From: Dendrophyllia cribrosa
Taxonomy: Eukaryota > Cnidaria > Anthozoa > Scleractinia > Dendrophylliidae
Assembly: GCA_024195265.1 (NCBI GenBank)
Contig: JAJLRJ010000005.1
Location: 42,997,087 to 43,061,086 of the forward strand
Length of the DNA stretch: 64,000 nucleotides
Reading direction: 5' to 3'
The translations under genes were made by a program, and so were the position numbers. The notes under the pieces were generated by a model. The model saw only the letters and a program-made list of their open reading frames with translations. It made no database searches and had not been told where the DNA came from. How positions within the stretch are numbered: the stretch's first letter is position 1; every line of letters starts with the position of its first letter. Positions 1 through 10,639 of this stretch are shown here, piece by piece.

Positions 1-1047
1 TACTGGGTCATGTCTTGCCATCTAGATGGGTGAGAGCAACAAAAGATCCACATATACACAGTGAAGGCTTCCACCCAAGTTACGATGTTTGTAATCTCTC
101 TTACCCTCTTCTTGGAATTCACGAGCAGGTTTCCATTCAGGTACGATTGGGGCTCGGAATCCTGGGCCTTGACATTTTCGGGTAGCAGGTCCGCCAGATC
201 GACGAATTGCCCGGCCTTTATTTTTGTAACCAGCTTCTCTGGGATGGGCGAATATCCTGGGCCCACGACAAAAGGCTTGTGCAGCAAAGAAGCGACCGAG
301 TGAGTCAAGGTGTATGTAGAAGACGCTGGAGAGAAAAACTGGCCGGTGGCAGGAAGCGCTCCGCTCGAGGTACCGCAGGAGCCAAACAACGATGGATGTG
401 AAAAGGAACGAATTACCAGGTACAATAGGTGGAAACGAACGAGGGTACAACGATGTTACCTGAAGAGAGCCCTGCAGCAAATCCTGACGAAGAATTAACG
501 GAAAAGGAAGACAAAGGTGTGCTCGACGGCATGCTTCCCAATGCAGTGACATTCGACGCCGAGGGCTGACTTGTTTGGCTTTGCACAGCCGCTAGAATTT
601 GAGGCAGCGAGTCGCCGAGCGCTCAAGAGAAAGCTTGAGAAAGATCCTGAGCAGTCAGTACGAAGGATGGAGACGGGGTTGCCGGAGCCGAATAAACCAC
701 GGAACTTGCCACTGAAGAAGAAACCACGGAGGAAGTCGCCAAGGAATCCAACATGGCGGCGGCGCTGTTGTTAGTTAATCGCCCCGAGAGCTGACTCATC
801 AAGAGAAAACAAGACAACGAAGCGGCGCAAAAAAACGCACGAAGAACCTGTAACGCTGAAGAACTGCCTGGGTGATGAGCTGCCACGCTAAAGCAATGGT
901 AAAACGCTAGAAGAAACGCCTCCTGTACGCCACGCTACAATCCACAAGCACGTGGAGTTCAACACATGCGCATAATGTGCCAACACCGCTGACTACTAGG
1001 GAACGCAAGCGCTCTTTGTTGTTAACTCTGTTGAATTGCATTTAACT
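1..1047 (-). mobile_element. DIRS-like tyrosine-recombinase retroelement remnant, copy A (gag-like end only)
   Basis: On the minus strand between about 320 and 60 a translated stretch carries VGPG, KLVTKI and FVDLADLLPEN, followed by TWVEAF. The same motifs (VIGPG, KLVQKI, FIELADLLPDN) occur in the second copy near 9.1-10.1 kb. Both copies end at a shared AT-rich block, at about 1010-1047 here and 10475-10530 there, containing TTGTTGTTAACT and TTGCATTTAACTGCAT. The reading frame is broken and the element runs off the window start, so only the gag-like 5' part is seen. It is assigned to DIRS-like elements because copy B carries RNase H and tyrosine recombinase downstream. Confidence 0.6.
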
Positions 1048-1735
1048 GCATCAAATAATGGTTCTCAAAAAACTTATCTTATGGGGTGTCCTGGTAAAAA
1101 GTATTTCTTGGTCAGTATTAGTTGCATATAATACAGTGTCCTCATTACACTGTGTTTTAGAAGAGTAAACAGTTACTATATATACCTCTACAAATCTTTT
1201 AAATGAACTTGTCACTAATAAAAAAAAGTTGTTTATCAACAGAATGTAAACAACAGGCAGAAGGCAATTTGCCATCTTCAAACAAATTAAGACCAGGAAG
1301 AATTCAACATGAAGTTGCCACGAGAAACAAGGTTATTAAAAAATATAAATTATATTACTTTCTAATGAATTTGTATTTAAATTCATCATTCTGGCCAATG
1401 CCCCTTGTCTGTTAAGTGCAAACAAACAACTCAAAGGGATCATACTTAAATGGAAAAACATGCAACAAAGTTTTGATCTTACATGTACAGTATATACTTC
1501 TAATAAATTACAAGATTGACACGTTAAATTTTTCAACCAGTCACAAAGTGTATACATGTAGCTAATGTTAAAAAGTGAAATTACTGTACTTTTGACACAT
1601 TATATCTGTTGAAATTACTGCTCCAATATCAAAAGTGGCATTGCCATGATTTATGATCAATGACTTTTCTGTGCATGTTAGGTGAAATGCATTAAACCTG
1701 ATGCGCTATTTAATATTATTACAGATAATTGAGCT
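1048..1735. other. AT-rich non-coding stretch
   Basis: No supportable gene, RNA or repeat was seen. Open frames here are short and of low complexity. It ends at a polypyrimidine/AG context just before the BEN-like exon. Confidence 0.5.
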
Positions 1736-1739
1736 TATG

Positions 1740-1938
1740 GGTGGCAGCGAAGTTTACCTACAGCTGTATACAAGAGCCAGCTGGCACTGTGCAAGAACAG
1801 CTGCAGGTCAAGAAGTTCACTGGCTTGCCAGCTCCTAAGAGTGTTCTTCACAGATGAGGAGCTGTTGAATGGTCGCCTTAGTACACGTGATGCAGGAGAC
1901 TATGACATCCTGGATCCTCATATCATCAATGTCATAAA
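1740..1938 (+). CDS. Exon-like fragment encoding part of a BEN-like domain
   Basis: One frame reads through a stretch containing SSLACQLLRVFFTDEELLNG and, further on, LDPHIINVIKG. This is the pattern of the C-terminal half of BEN domains (a leucine-rich helix, an F-T-x-E-E-L turn, then LDP...I..I+). BEN domains bind DNA and act in chromatin regulation. The stretch ends in AAAAG directly followed by GTACATG, a good 5' splice site, and an AG acceptor context lies at about 1725-1735. No neighbouring exon of the same gene could be confirmed, so this may be an internal exon of a host gene or a decayed copy. The domain match is from memory of the family pattern. Confidence 0.45.
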
Positions 1939-2003
1939 AGGTACATGTAACTTAATGTTTCACAACCTGCATTGTATGTCAAATCTTAATAAATCTAACA
2001 TGT

Positions 2004-2138
2004 ATATGTTGCAGTTAATTTTTTATCTCAGGTAATTTTTATTTTTCCATTGTTTTTGGGTATGGTAATATATGCTAATGAATTTGAAACAAAGGAAAAA
2101 CAAAAATTACCTGAAATTAAAAATTAACTACAACATAT
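2004..2138. repeat. Hairpin MITE, GTTGYRGTT family, copy 1
   Basis: The left end reads ATATGTTGCAGTTAATTTTT and the right end is its inverse, ending AACTACAACATAT. Arms of about 45 bp contain matched CTCAGGTAA/TTACCTGA blocks. Ends resemble those at 6973-7135, 10640-10779 and 11948-12052. Confidence 0.7.
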
Positions 2139-2544
2139 ATAAACAACTAACCTGTTGAGCTATAGAGAAGACTATATTATAATTATTATTATACTTCTTC
2201 CTTTAAGGTACAGCTTCTTTCTGCTAGTACTAAGTTTCTCATTAATGCCATATTTATTTAATATTTATCACTGACATTGCAATTGCTTCTGCTATAAATT
2301 ATAAAGAGCTAAAAAGGTGATCTCGTTTGCAAAGTAAAACTTAATATAAGAATCTTTCAATTATTTCGCCAATCAACGGTTCAATGCCCCTAATTGCAAG
2401 CAGTCACTGGAAATTAAGCTTAATTATATTAAGGTGATGTTTAATGTGATTAAATGTATATATTATATAGGTTACTGCAAATCAACATTATTTAAGGCCG
2501 ACAGAGAGGTGACGGATGGCCACAAGAAAGGCTTAAGTCATGCG
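2139..2544. other. AT-rich non-coding stretch
   Basis: Nothing supportable was seen between the MITE and the LINE remnant. Confidence 0.5.
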
Positions 2545-2550
2545 ATGACT

Positions 2551-3424
2551 CTAAGTATTAAGTAGTTGCGAAGACGAAACGAAACGAAAATCAATCAATA
2601 CCTTACCAGACAGGGTTAATGCTCTAGACTTCCATATCGAAATGAGGTCTGAGCAAAGGAAATTTGTATCATCAGCAAATCGATTTAGTTTTACTTCCTG
2701 TCCAAAAATACAAATTTCTGTCACGGCAGGGCTTTGGCAAATTCTGTTCGATAGCATTTCGGCCGCTAAAATAAAAAGATAAGGAGATAATGGACAACCT
2801 TGTCTTACGCCTTGTGAAAGTTTTAACCAATTGGTAGAAAATCCATTATTCTTTACCGTACTTTCAATGTCAGTATAAAAGACTTTGATCAAGTTTTTCA
2901 TGCTGTCGCCAAAATTAAAGCATTCCAATACACGATGCATAAAAGGCCATTCTAAAGTGTCAAAAGCTTTCTGAAAGTCTAAGGAAACTAAAATTCCTGG
3001 GAGATTTTGGTTTGAGGTTATTTCCATTATATCGCTTTTTAACCTGATATTTTCTCCTATATATCTACCCTTTATAAAACCAGTTTGATCAGGATGAACT
3101 ATTTTTAGAAGTAGTGGTTCTAGTCTCTTGGCAATGGCCTTTGAGGCAATTTTGTAATCCACGTTTAATAATGTTATAGGGCGCCAATTTTTCAGGAGCA
3201 TTAAGTTTTCATTTTTTTTGGGATCAGAGTTATGGTTCCTCTTCGCTGTGATATTGACAATTTACCTTTATCATAACCGGAGTTAAGGCTAGCAACAAGA
3301 TCCTGACCTACTAAATCAAAAAAAGATTGATAAAATTCAACTGTAAATCCGTCTTCACCAGGAGATTTTCCTTTATCAAAGGAACGAAGAACTTTTTCAC
3401 ATTCGTCGTATCCTAAAGGGCCCT
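2551..3424 (-). pseudogene. LINE reverse transcriptase, truncated
   Basis: The segment contains the canonical RT blocks in order: GEDGFTVEFY (about 3350), NWRPITLLN (about 3190), DQTGFIKGRYIGEN (about 3070), LDFQKAFDTLEW, GVRQGCPLSPYLF and RFADD (about 2680). These are RT motifs 1 to 5 of a non-LTR retrotransposon, with D and DD as catalytic residues. Soon after FADD the sequence jumps to an unrelated downstream segment and then stops, so the thumb and C-terminal domains are missing, consistent with an internal deletion. A frame change near 3210-3240 separates the first block from the rest. The element would have copied its own RNA at nicked target DNA; this copy cannot. Confidence 0.8.
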
Positions 3425-3982
3425 CTATTTCGTCTCGTTCGTCGTTGGACAGTTTCGGGATGTTAACATTACCAATAAATGTTGGAAATCCTGTTCTGGA
3501 TCAGCGATGTTGGAGCTAATATATAGATTTTTGTAAAAGGTCTCAATAGCTAGCAGAATTTCTTTTTCATCGGTAATTGTTTCCTCGTCTTCTGATTCTA
3601 GTTCAAACACTGTTTTCCTATTATAATTTCGTTTTTCCAAATTGAAGAAATACTTTGTAGGTTTTTCTCCGTTTTCAATCCAACGACATTTAGATCTAAA
3701 CATAGCCGCCTTGCTTTTACGATCATAAATTGATAATAGTTCATGTTTAAGTTCTTCATAATTCATTAAATATATATCTACATTATTCAAATCCCTGCTG
3801 TTGCAAATTATAATATCAAGCTCCTCAAGGCGTTCCTTAATTTCATTCTCCCTTTTCTTTTCTGTTGAGGCTTTGCATTTGGCGTAACCGATTATAAGAC
3901 TTCTTAATTCCATCTTTAGCAATTCCCAGAACAGCCCCTTATCTTGAACGTAGTTTAGGGTTTCGCTGAAAATTGGGTACAT
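3425..3982 (-). pseudogene. LINE ORF2 linker between endonuclease and RT
   Basis: A 185-codon open stretch carries SKAAMFRSKCRWIENGEKPT and KYFFNLEKRN, a signature of the L1/Tx1 ORF2 region just before the RT domain. The stretch is rich in charged helices. It lies directly upstream (in LINE orientation) of the RT blocks but in a different frame, so a frameshift has occurred. The part further upstream is cut by the MITE at 4011-4559, and the endonuclease resumes beyond it. Confidence 0.75.
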
Positions 3983-4010
3983 CTGGATTTTATCAACAAA
4001 GATATCATCT

Positions 4011-4559
4011 TTGAAGTGTATATGACAGTGATTTTTTTATTTGCTTGATCGAATCTACATGATGTTCTGATAAGAAAATGGAAAAAAAATTCGATATCGA
4101 TTTTTCTTCTCTGCGTTGTAGCCGTCTAAAAACGTGAAATTTCACTTCCGGTGTGTTACAAAACGGCGCAAGAAGAAAGACTGGAAATAGTCCGCTGTGA
4201 CGTCAATACAAGAATGCCGGTGCCGAGGTTTCTCAGTTCCTCGCATGTTTTGATGCGCCCTGAGAAAGAAACATGGTTCTATTAAGGTGTGTTGTCTATG
4301 GTTGTAGCAACACGCACCAAAAAACGGAGGAACTGAGAAATCGCGACACTGGCATTCTTGTATTGACGTCACAGCGGACTATTTCCAGTCTTTCTTCTTG
4401 CGCAGTTTTGTAACACATCGGAAGTGAAATTTCACGTTTTTAGACGGCCAAAACGCGGAGAAGGAAAATCGATATCGAAATTTTTTTTCCATTTTCTTAT
4501 CAGAACATCATGTAGATTCAATCAAGCAAATAAAAAAATCACTGTCACATACACTTTAA
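4011..4559. repeat. Long palindromic MITE inserted in the LINE, TTAA-like flanks
   Basis: Arms of about 200 bp are inverted copies: AGTGTATATGACAGTG at 4015 against CACTGTCACATACACT ending at 4555, continuing through TGACGTCA-containing sequence to the middle near 4290. Flanks are TTGA (4011-4014) and TTAA (4556-4559), compatible with a mutated TTAA target duplication. LINE coding matches lie on both sides, so the insertion postdates the LINE. Confidence 0.8.
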
Positions 4560-4733
4560 GGAGTTCATTGATAAATTTCCAAAAGCCGGGTCCTCGTAAA
4601 GATGTTTTCTCCAATGACATAGTAAGGTACAAGGTGTTATGATCTGGGGCAATCGATGTTTTTATGTCCACTTTTGTGACAAGTTTAATAAGGTGATTTG
4701 AGATAAGAAAAAAGTCTATTCTTGATTTAACCT

Positions 4734-4949
4734 TTAAGGCCTTTGATGCATATGTGTATTTATTAAGTTTAGGGTGACGTAACGTTTTCTATAAATGTCT
4801 TGGAGGTCAAGAGTATCCATTGTTATTAAAATGCATTTCCTATAGTTATTTGGTCTCCAGGGGACCCCACCTTTTTTACCGTTCTTATGTAAAGTACAGT
4901 TCCAATCACCTCCAACTATTAGTGATGTCAACTCTGACTTATCAATCAA
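4734..4949 (-). pseudogene. LINE APE-type endonuclease fragment
   Basis: The minus-strand frame contains SLIVGGDWNCTL, the GGDFN-like motif of the apurinic-type endonuclease of non-LTR retrotransposons. A region like LDLQDIYRKRY follows, which usually comes next in L1/Tx1 ORF2 (LVDxWR). It nicks target DNA to prime reverse transcription. Only the central part is seen: the N terminus continues in broken frames to about 5100 and the C terminus is lost at the MITE. Confidence 0.7.
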
Positions 4950-5634
4950 TAGGTTATTAAAGTTCCTGAATAAAAGTTAATTGATCATTTTGATTGTTTG
5001 GTGCATAGATATTACAAAGAGACAGTTTCATTGAATCAAAGCTCAAGGATGAAAGGAGTATTCGCCCTTGGGAATCTCGATGCGTACATTGTACATTCCA
5101 ATTTCTTGTTGACTGATCTGTGAATTAGTATACATGTACAAACACCTCTGCTATGCTGAGAACCGCGAGAAAACAAAATTTCACCTCCCCATTCATTTTT
5201 CCAAATCATTTTTAAAATATTTCTCCTCCCTGGCTCTAATGCATGTCAAATACGATATGCCTGTCAATCTAGAGGAGGTAGTGAATTTATTTGAAGGCCT
5301 TCACCCGAGGATGATGCAGTTTGCCAGCTTAGTGTATGAACAGATTTGAGAATAATAATTGAAGAATAATACATACAGGAACGTGCATCGATCTTTCTCG
5401 TTTAAGAATTATGCTGTCGTAGATATTAATTTGAAGTTCAAAAAACAGTTGGAATTTGACAAAAAAGAAGTAGCAAAATGCATAACCGGGAGGACTGGTT
5501 AAGTTAAGTTAAGTCAGGCCAGGATATATGTATCAAGTGTTTTGTGTATCAAGCTAACAAAATCTATCTGTAATCACAAAAAATATACCCGTCATTTTAC
5601 ACAACTTGTTTATATTAATCGAGATTGATTTTTT

Positions 5635-5765
5635 GGACGAAATATCTTGTGGAGAAGTTGAAAATAGCATTTCCGAGCCTCTAGATTTAAAAAATTTCTG
5701 GGGGGCATGCCCCCACACCCCCCTAGAGACTCGCGCCTCCGGCACTCGCTGCATTTACCCTTATT
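5635..5765. repeat. Short interspersed repeat with a GGGGGGCATGCCCCC palindrome
   Basis: A short GC-rich palindrome (GGGGGGCATGCCCCC) sits next to CACCCCCCTAGAGACTCG and an AT-rich block. It looks like a dispersed repeat rather than coding sequence. No boundary could be fixed. Confidence 0.3.
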
Positions 5766-5943
5766 ACAAAACCTTCAGATAAATACGAACACCCCTTCTG
5801 AAACCCCAGCTACGCGCCTGATATACTTGTTAAAACATAACTTGTGTGTAATTAAATTCACAAATTGCACTTTCCCCCTAAGAATGGAAGTGTTCGAAAG
5901 TGATGCCGATGATCTTCAAACAAGGGGACCACGCTGACTTATT

Positions 5944-6160
5944 AAATGCCCATCTCTATTATCCCAGTGGTGGCAAAGGTCTTCCAAAGAATTATTTACG
6001 ATCAGGTCTTCGGCTTTCTCATGGATTATAATTTCCTCTCTAGCCACCAGTCGGGCTTTCAATCTCTTCACTCTACAGTTACTTCATTAATACTCGAGGC
6101 TATACTGATGATTGGGCATACAATTGACCATGGTAATGTGAATGCTATAGAAAGCCTTTG
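5944..6160 (+). pseudogene. Jockey/CR1-type LINE reverse transcriptase fragment
   Basis: The frame reads ISIIPVVAKVFQRIIYDQ, then LSSHQSGFQSLHSTVTSLI and DHGNVNA. These correspond to the first RT blocks of jockey/CR1-like LINEs (RPISLLP...EKI...Q, QSGFR..HST, D.G). The piece is about 70 codons and stops before the catalytic aspartates. It is on the plus strand and unrelated to the L1/Tx1 remnant to its left. Confidence 0.7.
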
Positions 6161-6311
6161 TCACGGTGGATCTTTTATCAACTGAAAGTAACAGCTGTGT
6201 GGATGTCCGACTTATTAAAAATACAAAGTATTTTTGCCACGTAACTCCATCGAATAGAACCCATTCATTGGGAGTGTGGTTTTATAATGAATGCATCATT
6301 ACAATAAGGGG

Positions 6312-6312
<1 letters not shown>

Positions 6313-6358
<46 letters not shown>

Positions 6359-6484
6359 AAAAAGTTTTTATTTTCTCGCTGGGGGAGGCAAAAAAAGTTA
6401 TCCTTGATCATCGAGGGGGTACAAAAAGTTCCAAACGTTAAGTTGCCCATTTGCCAGCCCCCCCCCCCCCCCCCCCCCCCCCCC
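6313..6484. repeat. Poly(G) and poly(C) runs facing each other
   Basis: There is an uninterrupted run of 41 G at 6313-6353 and a run of 27 C at 6458-6484, separated by about 104 bases of AT-rich DNA. They could pair as a hairpin, and the G run can form G-quadruplexes. Run lengths are probably unreliable in the assembly. Confidence 0.8.
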
Positions 6485-6972
6485 ATAAATAATGAACACC
6501 CCCTTAACAGAATGATAACTGTTTCAACATTATAACAATGCGATTTGCTGGGTGGTTTACAAATAATAAGTTTGTACAAATTAAGATGCAAAATAAGCCC
6601 CAAAACAATCTCTAAATGTCTCTCATATCTACTCAAATTTCATCAAGTATTTACTCATTGAAAACTCCATTTTGGACCTCAAATCTTACACACAGTCAAC
6701 TTCCCCCGATCTTAAAGCTTCATTTTGAATTAAGGCTTCAGAACTGGCACAAAATATTCTGTAAATCAATCAAAAACCTCGGACAAATTCATAGATTTCA
6801 AAGTCAATATTTTTATCCATTCTAGCTCTCTACCATATAAAGATGTTGACAAAAACTACGTCAGAAACAGGAAAAAAGTTCGATCATTAATTATGTTTGT
6901 CTCTTGCTTGGATGTTTTGGTAGCCATTTTTAACTTAAACATATGAAACCAGGCAGTTTTTACTTTTATGTA

Positions 6973-7135
6973 TATGTTGTAGTTTAAAATGATCTCAGGT
7001 TAAAATGATTTAAAACTAGTTTGATTTGTACTTTTCTTTGTCTTAGGATTATGTCAATTAATCTGGAACAAAAGAAAATCAAACTAAACTAGTTTGAAAT
7101 CATTTTGACCTAAGATTCATTTTGAACTACAACAT
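6973..7135. repeat. Hairpin MITE, GTTGYRGTT family, copy 2
   Basis: Left end ATGTTGTAGTTTAAAATGAT, right end ATTCATTTTGAACTACAACAT. Arms share AAACTAGTTTGA and the AGGTTAAAATGATT/CATTTTGACCT blocks. The closest relative in the window is 11948-12052, which lacks the central loop. Confidence 0.85.
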
Positions 7136-7700
7136 AACACCCGTTTTCCATAAACCTAACTGGAGACTAAAATATATATATTCGCTTGCTGATTGGTCTT
7201 TCCACATGATAAAATTTAGACCCAGGTTTAGCTTTCCTAATCTTTCAAAGTAGAAATTACAACTGAAGGAGAAAGGTCATTTCATGCCTTGTAATCCACT
7301 CGCTCCGTGTTGTTTAGCAATTTGACACCACCAAGCATACTCTCTAGGTTGTAAGGTAACTGCAGGCACAAACTATGGTGTGAACGAAATGACTGAAATT
7401 TCTGGTATTGCATGGCCTGCACATATTTAAACATGTCTGGACAATTGCGCTTACGTACATAAACGTAAACGTGCACATGGTTTTCTCTAAGCTGCACTGC
7501 ACTTTGAGGTGTCATGATGGGGTGAGGGGTTAATGCTTTCACACCCCTCCCATATTAAAAAAAATAATGATCAAGTATACAGTAACATGACTTTGTATAT
7601 GTAGTCTTCCACTAGTTGGGAACCAAAGGTATTAGCATTGTAGATTACCTTACATCTATTCACAATTTAAGATTCAACATCTTGAACTGATCACTTGTGT
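7136..7700. other. Non-coding stretch
   Basis: No supportable feature was seen. The short minus-strand frame near 7282-7542 has no recognisable domain. Confidence 0.4.
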
Positions 7701-7706
7701 TTTCAG

Positions 7707-7794
7707 GAGAGATCATTTGGTTATAAAGTGGAGTTAAAAGGAGAAGAGCAAACCAGCAGAGAGCAATCTAGAATCAGGAGCAAACACTGTGAAG
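7707..7794 (+). CDS. Putative internal exon related to a repeated exon-like module
   Basis: An 88-base stretch preceded by TTTTCAG and followed by GTAAAAAC is open in one frame (29 codons; it contains RIRSKHCE). Its last 40 bases resemble the end of a module found again at 12264-12371 (plus strand) and, on the minus strand, near 24840, 25430 and 46580, each also next to GT. The copy here is open in the shared frame, whereas the 12.3-kb copy has stops in all frames. No protein family was recognised. Confidence 0.3.
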
Positions 7795-7915
7795 GTAAAA
7801 ACTTTGACATTGTACAATAACTCTTTAAAAAATGGTGGCTGACCAAATTTCTAAATTTAAGGAATGGGTACCAATAAAAAAACTTAGGATCCATTCAATA
7901 CATGTAAGTTAGGGC

Positions 7916-8781
7916 TCAAAGTTTAGTTTTGGCTTTTTCTGGGCCACGCCGATGTAAGTAAGCCATGATGGATATGATGGGGCAGATGGATGTGCCACCC
8001 TGACCCAGATAGATGAAGCAGCGCTGACTGAAAGGGTCTGTTTTTGAAGCCTTTATGCGCACCCGCAAACAAGTCGGATTTGAAGTGGAATCCAGCTGGA
8101 GATCCTGTGGCGTTAGATGCACCTCTGGGTCAAAGGGGCATTCACCGTGAATTCTGCCCTCAAGAAGCCAAAGAAGCCCAGGCAACAGGCAGCCCAAAGC
8201 ATTGCCTGTGGGTACTCTGAAAGAACTAAAGCGCTGTGTATGACTCTCATCAAGTCACCTGTGACTGGCTGGCAAGGATTCTGATGAGAGCCCTGAAGCC
8301 ACTTGATTCCCCGCGAGACTCTCTGAAGTTGGAGGCAGTTAATGAGCGGATCGCTGAAACCCATATCTACATGTATGTGGAAAGAGAGGACACGAGAGAG
8401 GTTGACCTGGATAGACGAGTGATGGAGCTGATCAGCTAGATGTGAACAGAACCGCATCAGGGTACGCTCCGATGACGGAAGGATGAAACCATCCTGGTTC
8501 ATGCAGCCATCTAGATGGCAAAAATGAATGAATTGTTTTTGAGCCACAGAATAGACACGCCTGGTTGAAGGGGCTAGTCCATTGGAGAGAGAAAAGAGGC
8601 ATTTTTCAGTCACCGAACTTGAAGGTCCTCCAGAAGGGCAGCTGGGATAAGAGTAGCGGCTGGAACTGCATAAGGCGCAGGAGATGGAACTTCTGGAAAT
8701 TAAAACGAGAAATGGCATCGGCCACCGGGTTTGATTTGCCAGGAATATGAGTAGCTGTAAAAGAAAAACAATGCTGTGCAA
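7916..8781 (-). pseudogene. Tyrosine recombinase of the DIRS-like element, frameshifted and truncated
   Basis: The first frame (8781-8113) contains LAPSTRRVYSVAQKQFIHFC, the usual SAM-like N-terminal domain of retroelement recombinases, then GIKWLQGSHQ and WAACCLGFFGFLRAEF, matching the conserved R-containing block I (GFLR.GE). A frame change near 8150 leads to a second frame (8197-7916) with LRVRIKASKTDPF and the GPI.A..AYL..R region. The sequence ends before the H-x-x-R and tyrosine blocks, so the nucleophile is absent. In active relatives this enzyme integrates a circular DNA intermediate without target duplication. Confidence 0.75.
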
Positions 8782-8956
8782 CCAAAAGAGACAGACGGCG
8801 CAGAAGGGCCATTAAGTTGGGGTCATGGGATGTTCCTGAACGTAGAACCTCAACCACTGCCATGTTATCTGAGCAGAACTCCACTCGTCTAGATGACCAC
8901 CGACGGCCCCAAAGCAAGGCCGCCACTATCACAGGGAACAGCTCCTTGTATGCCAT
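8606..8956 (-). pseudogene. RNase H domain of the DIRS-like element
   Basis: The frame begins MAYKELFPVIVAALLWG and continues with FCSDNMAVVEVL and THIPGKSNPVADAISR. These are the E..A...A, SDN and H..G..N..AD.LSR blocks of the RNase H region of DIRS-like elements, where E and D residues bind metal ions. It sits directly upstream of the recombinase in a different frame with a short overlap. The RT that should precede it is not visible. Confidence 0.75.
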
Positions 8957-9249
8957 AGACTACGAGCAGTCTCCCTTTCCCAGCTTAGTCCGTCAAGTGA
9001 GAAACGAAAAAAACATTAGCAAACGCGCGAAACTGGGGGCGAGGCAGGCGCGTGGGAAAAGAGAGACTACAGACTAAGCCCAGGCGTTTGAATTATTAGT
9101 TGCTCTCACAACTCAAAAATCTGATTGACTCTTGATTGAAGATCTTTCAACAAGCGTTTAAGTTCAACACCATTGCCGCTTGCCCCCAGCAGGCATTGGG
9201 GAACGGGAACGTCGGGTGCCCTTGGAGGACAAAAGGGACAGGAGGAGCT

Positions 9250-10101
9250 TCAATGGTCACCGCTGCACACCTCACAGGCATGGTGAAAGCAACAACGGGC
9301 AAAGGGCCATCGGGACTGGCCTGCATTCCATGAATGGCAAAACTGTGAATAACGAGGATTGTGGTCCAGACCAGATTGAGAAGCAGGTATCTTATCCAGT
9401 GATGTGCTCGAAGATGCTGGAGCTGCAACTAACGTGAAATTATAGAGGTCTGGGTTCTTTTTTGACCAGACTTTCGATCCCGTGGCGGCAGCCTCTTTGC
9501 GAAAGGCGGAGTCGTAGAGCTGCCCAGCTGTTTGAATAATCAGCAACTTGTAGTGTGACAAATCGGCCCATCGTCCAGCTGAGATGAGCACAGGACAAGA
9601 CAGTATATGGTGAACGCTTCCACCCATGTTAGAATGTCTTGAATTTCGACTGATCTTTTGCAGGCCAGGGCGATGATGAGTTTGCCTTCCAGAAATGTCT
9701 GTCTCTGACTCATTTGCCTTCAGATTGTCGGGGAGCAGGTCTGCAAGCTCGATGAATTGCCCCAAGGCAATTTTTTGCACTAACTTGAATGGAATTGACG
9801 CGTTGCCCGGTCCGATTACGAAACCTTTTCCCGTCACACCACACACACCACCCCTAATGCTCGGTAAAAACGCACTAGCAGTTAGTGGAAGAGTTGGACC
9901 GTACGTAGAAGAAGGTGTGCTAAAGGTAGAAATGAACGATGGGAGAGGGATCGTACCTGAAGAGCTGGCTTGAGAAATCGCAGTTGATGTTGATGTGGAG
10001 ATGTTGGGAGTAGATGCAGGAATCGATGAGACTGAGGTACAGGCGGACTCGCATAATAAAGCTAGGATGCCAGGTAAGCAATTGGCAAGGGCTTGAGACA
10101 C
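9250..10101 (-). pseudogene. Gag-like protein of the DIRS-like element
   Basis: A 283-codon open stretch has a Ser/Thr/Pro-rich N-terminal half, then GFVIGPGNASIPFKLVQKI, FIELADLLPDN, and later WADLSHYKLLIIQTAGQ, FRKEAAATGS and DLYNF. This arrangement recurs in gag-like proteins of cnidarian tyrosine-recombinase elements (recalled family pattern). Copy A near 60-320 carries the central motif too. The first codon of the open stretch is GTG, so the true start is unknown. The C-terminal part shifts frame (overlapping frame at 9147-9428). Confidence 0.6.
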
Positions 10102-10639
10102 TGCTCGTATCAGAGCATCGCCGTTAAAGGACTCGCTCGCCGCCTGCCCGGTGGAGAAAGCGCTAGTTGAAATACTGGTTGATTTTTTATAAAATAATCA
10201 AGTCATTGGACTGTCTGCCGATCCGCTCTTGGATGAAAACATGGAGGCCGAACGACTGTTGTTCGTCGGGCAAACCATACGGGAAACGCTTGCGAGAAGA
10301 TTGATAAAAAGCACCGGCACTGTGGATGAATATCGAGCGGATAAATCCCAGGCACTCCGAAGAAAACACTCGGCGAAAAAGAAAAAGAAAAACAGAGAAA
10401 AGCCCAAATGCTCTGCTGGCCGCTTGTTGAAGGTGCTACTGGAAGAATACCTGTTGATGGCGTTGCCAACCGCCGAATGACTGCCAGCTTCTTTTTGTTG
10501 TTAACTAAGTTAAATTGCATTTAACTGCATTTATTTAAAATTACATGTATTATCAATTATTATAATAATTATATTGATTGCTATCCAGTGATCAATTTTT
10601 ATCAATTGGGCATGCAGCTAGCAATATCACTACATGTAT

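Larger units (their letters stand above)
2545..5110 (-). mobile_element. L1/Tx1-type LINE remnant, split by a palindromic MITE
   Basis: On the minus strand, in the order expected for a non-LTR retrotransposon, come an endonuclease fragment (4734-4949), a linker region (3425-3982) and a reverse transcriptase (about 2551-3420). Frames change between segments and a hairpin MITE sits at 4011-4559 inside the endonuclease-linker junction, so the copy is dead. The wording of the RT start (NWRPITLLN, DQTGFIKGRYIGENIRL) is typical of the L1/Tx1 group. The 3' end is truncated soon after the FADD catalytic motif. Confidence 0.8.
7916..10530 (-). mobile_element. DIRS-like tyrosine-recombinase retroelement remnant, copy B
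   Basis: Reading on the minus strand from 10530 are an AT-rich end shared with copy A (to about 10475), a gag-like frame (about 10101-9250), an RNase H block with IPGKSNPVADAISR (8956-8606) and a tyrosine recombinase (8781-7916) in two frames. The order gag, RNase H, recombinase is that of DIRS-like elements. No reverse transcriptase motifs were seen between gag and RNase H, so that part is deleted. Frameshifts and the missing recombinase C terminus mark it as dead. Confidence 0.75.

Noticed and set aside
5134..5349. Plus-strand 71-codon frame next to the LINE
   Set aside because: No recognisable domain and no splice context; likely chance.
6166..6636. Poly-Gly and poly-Pro containing frames
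   Set aside because: Translations of the G and C homopolymers.
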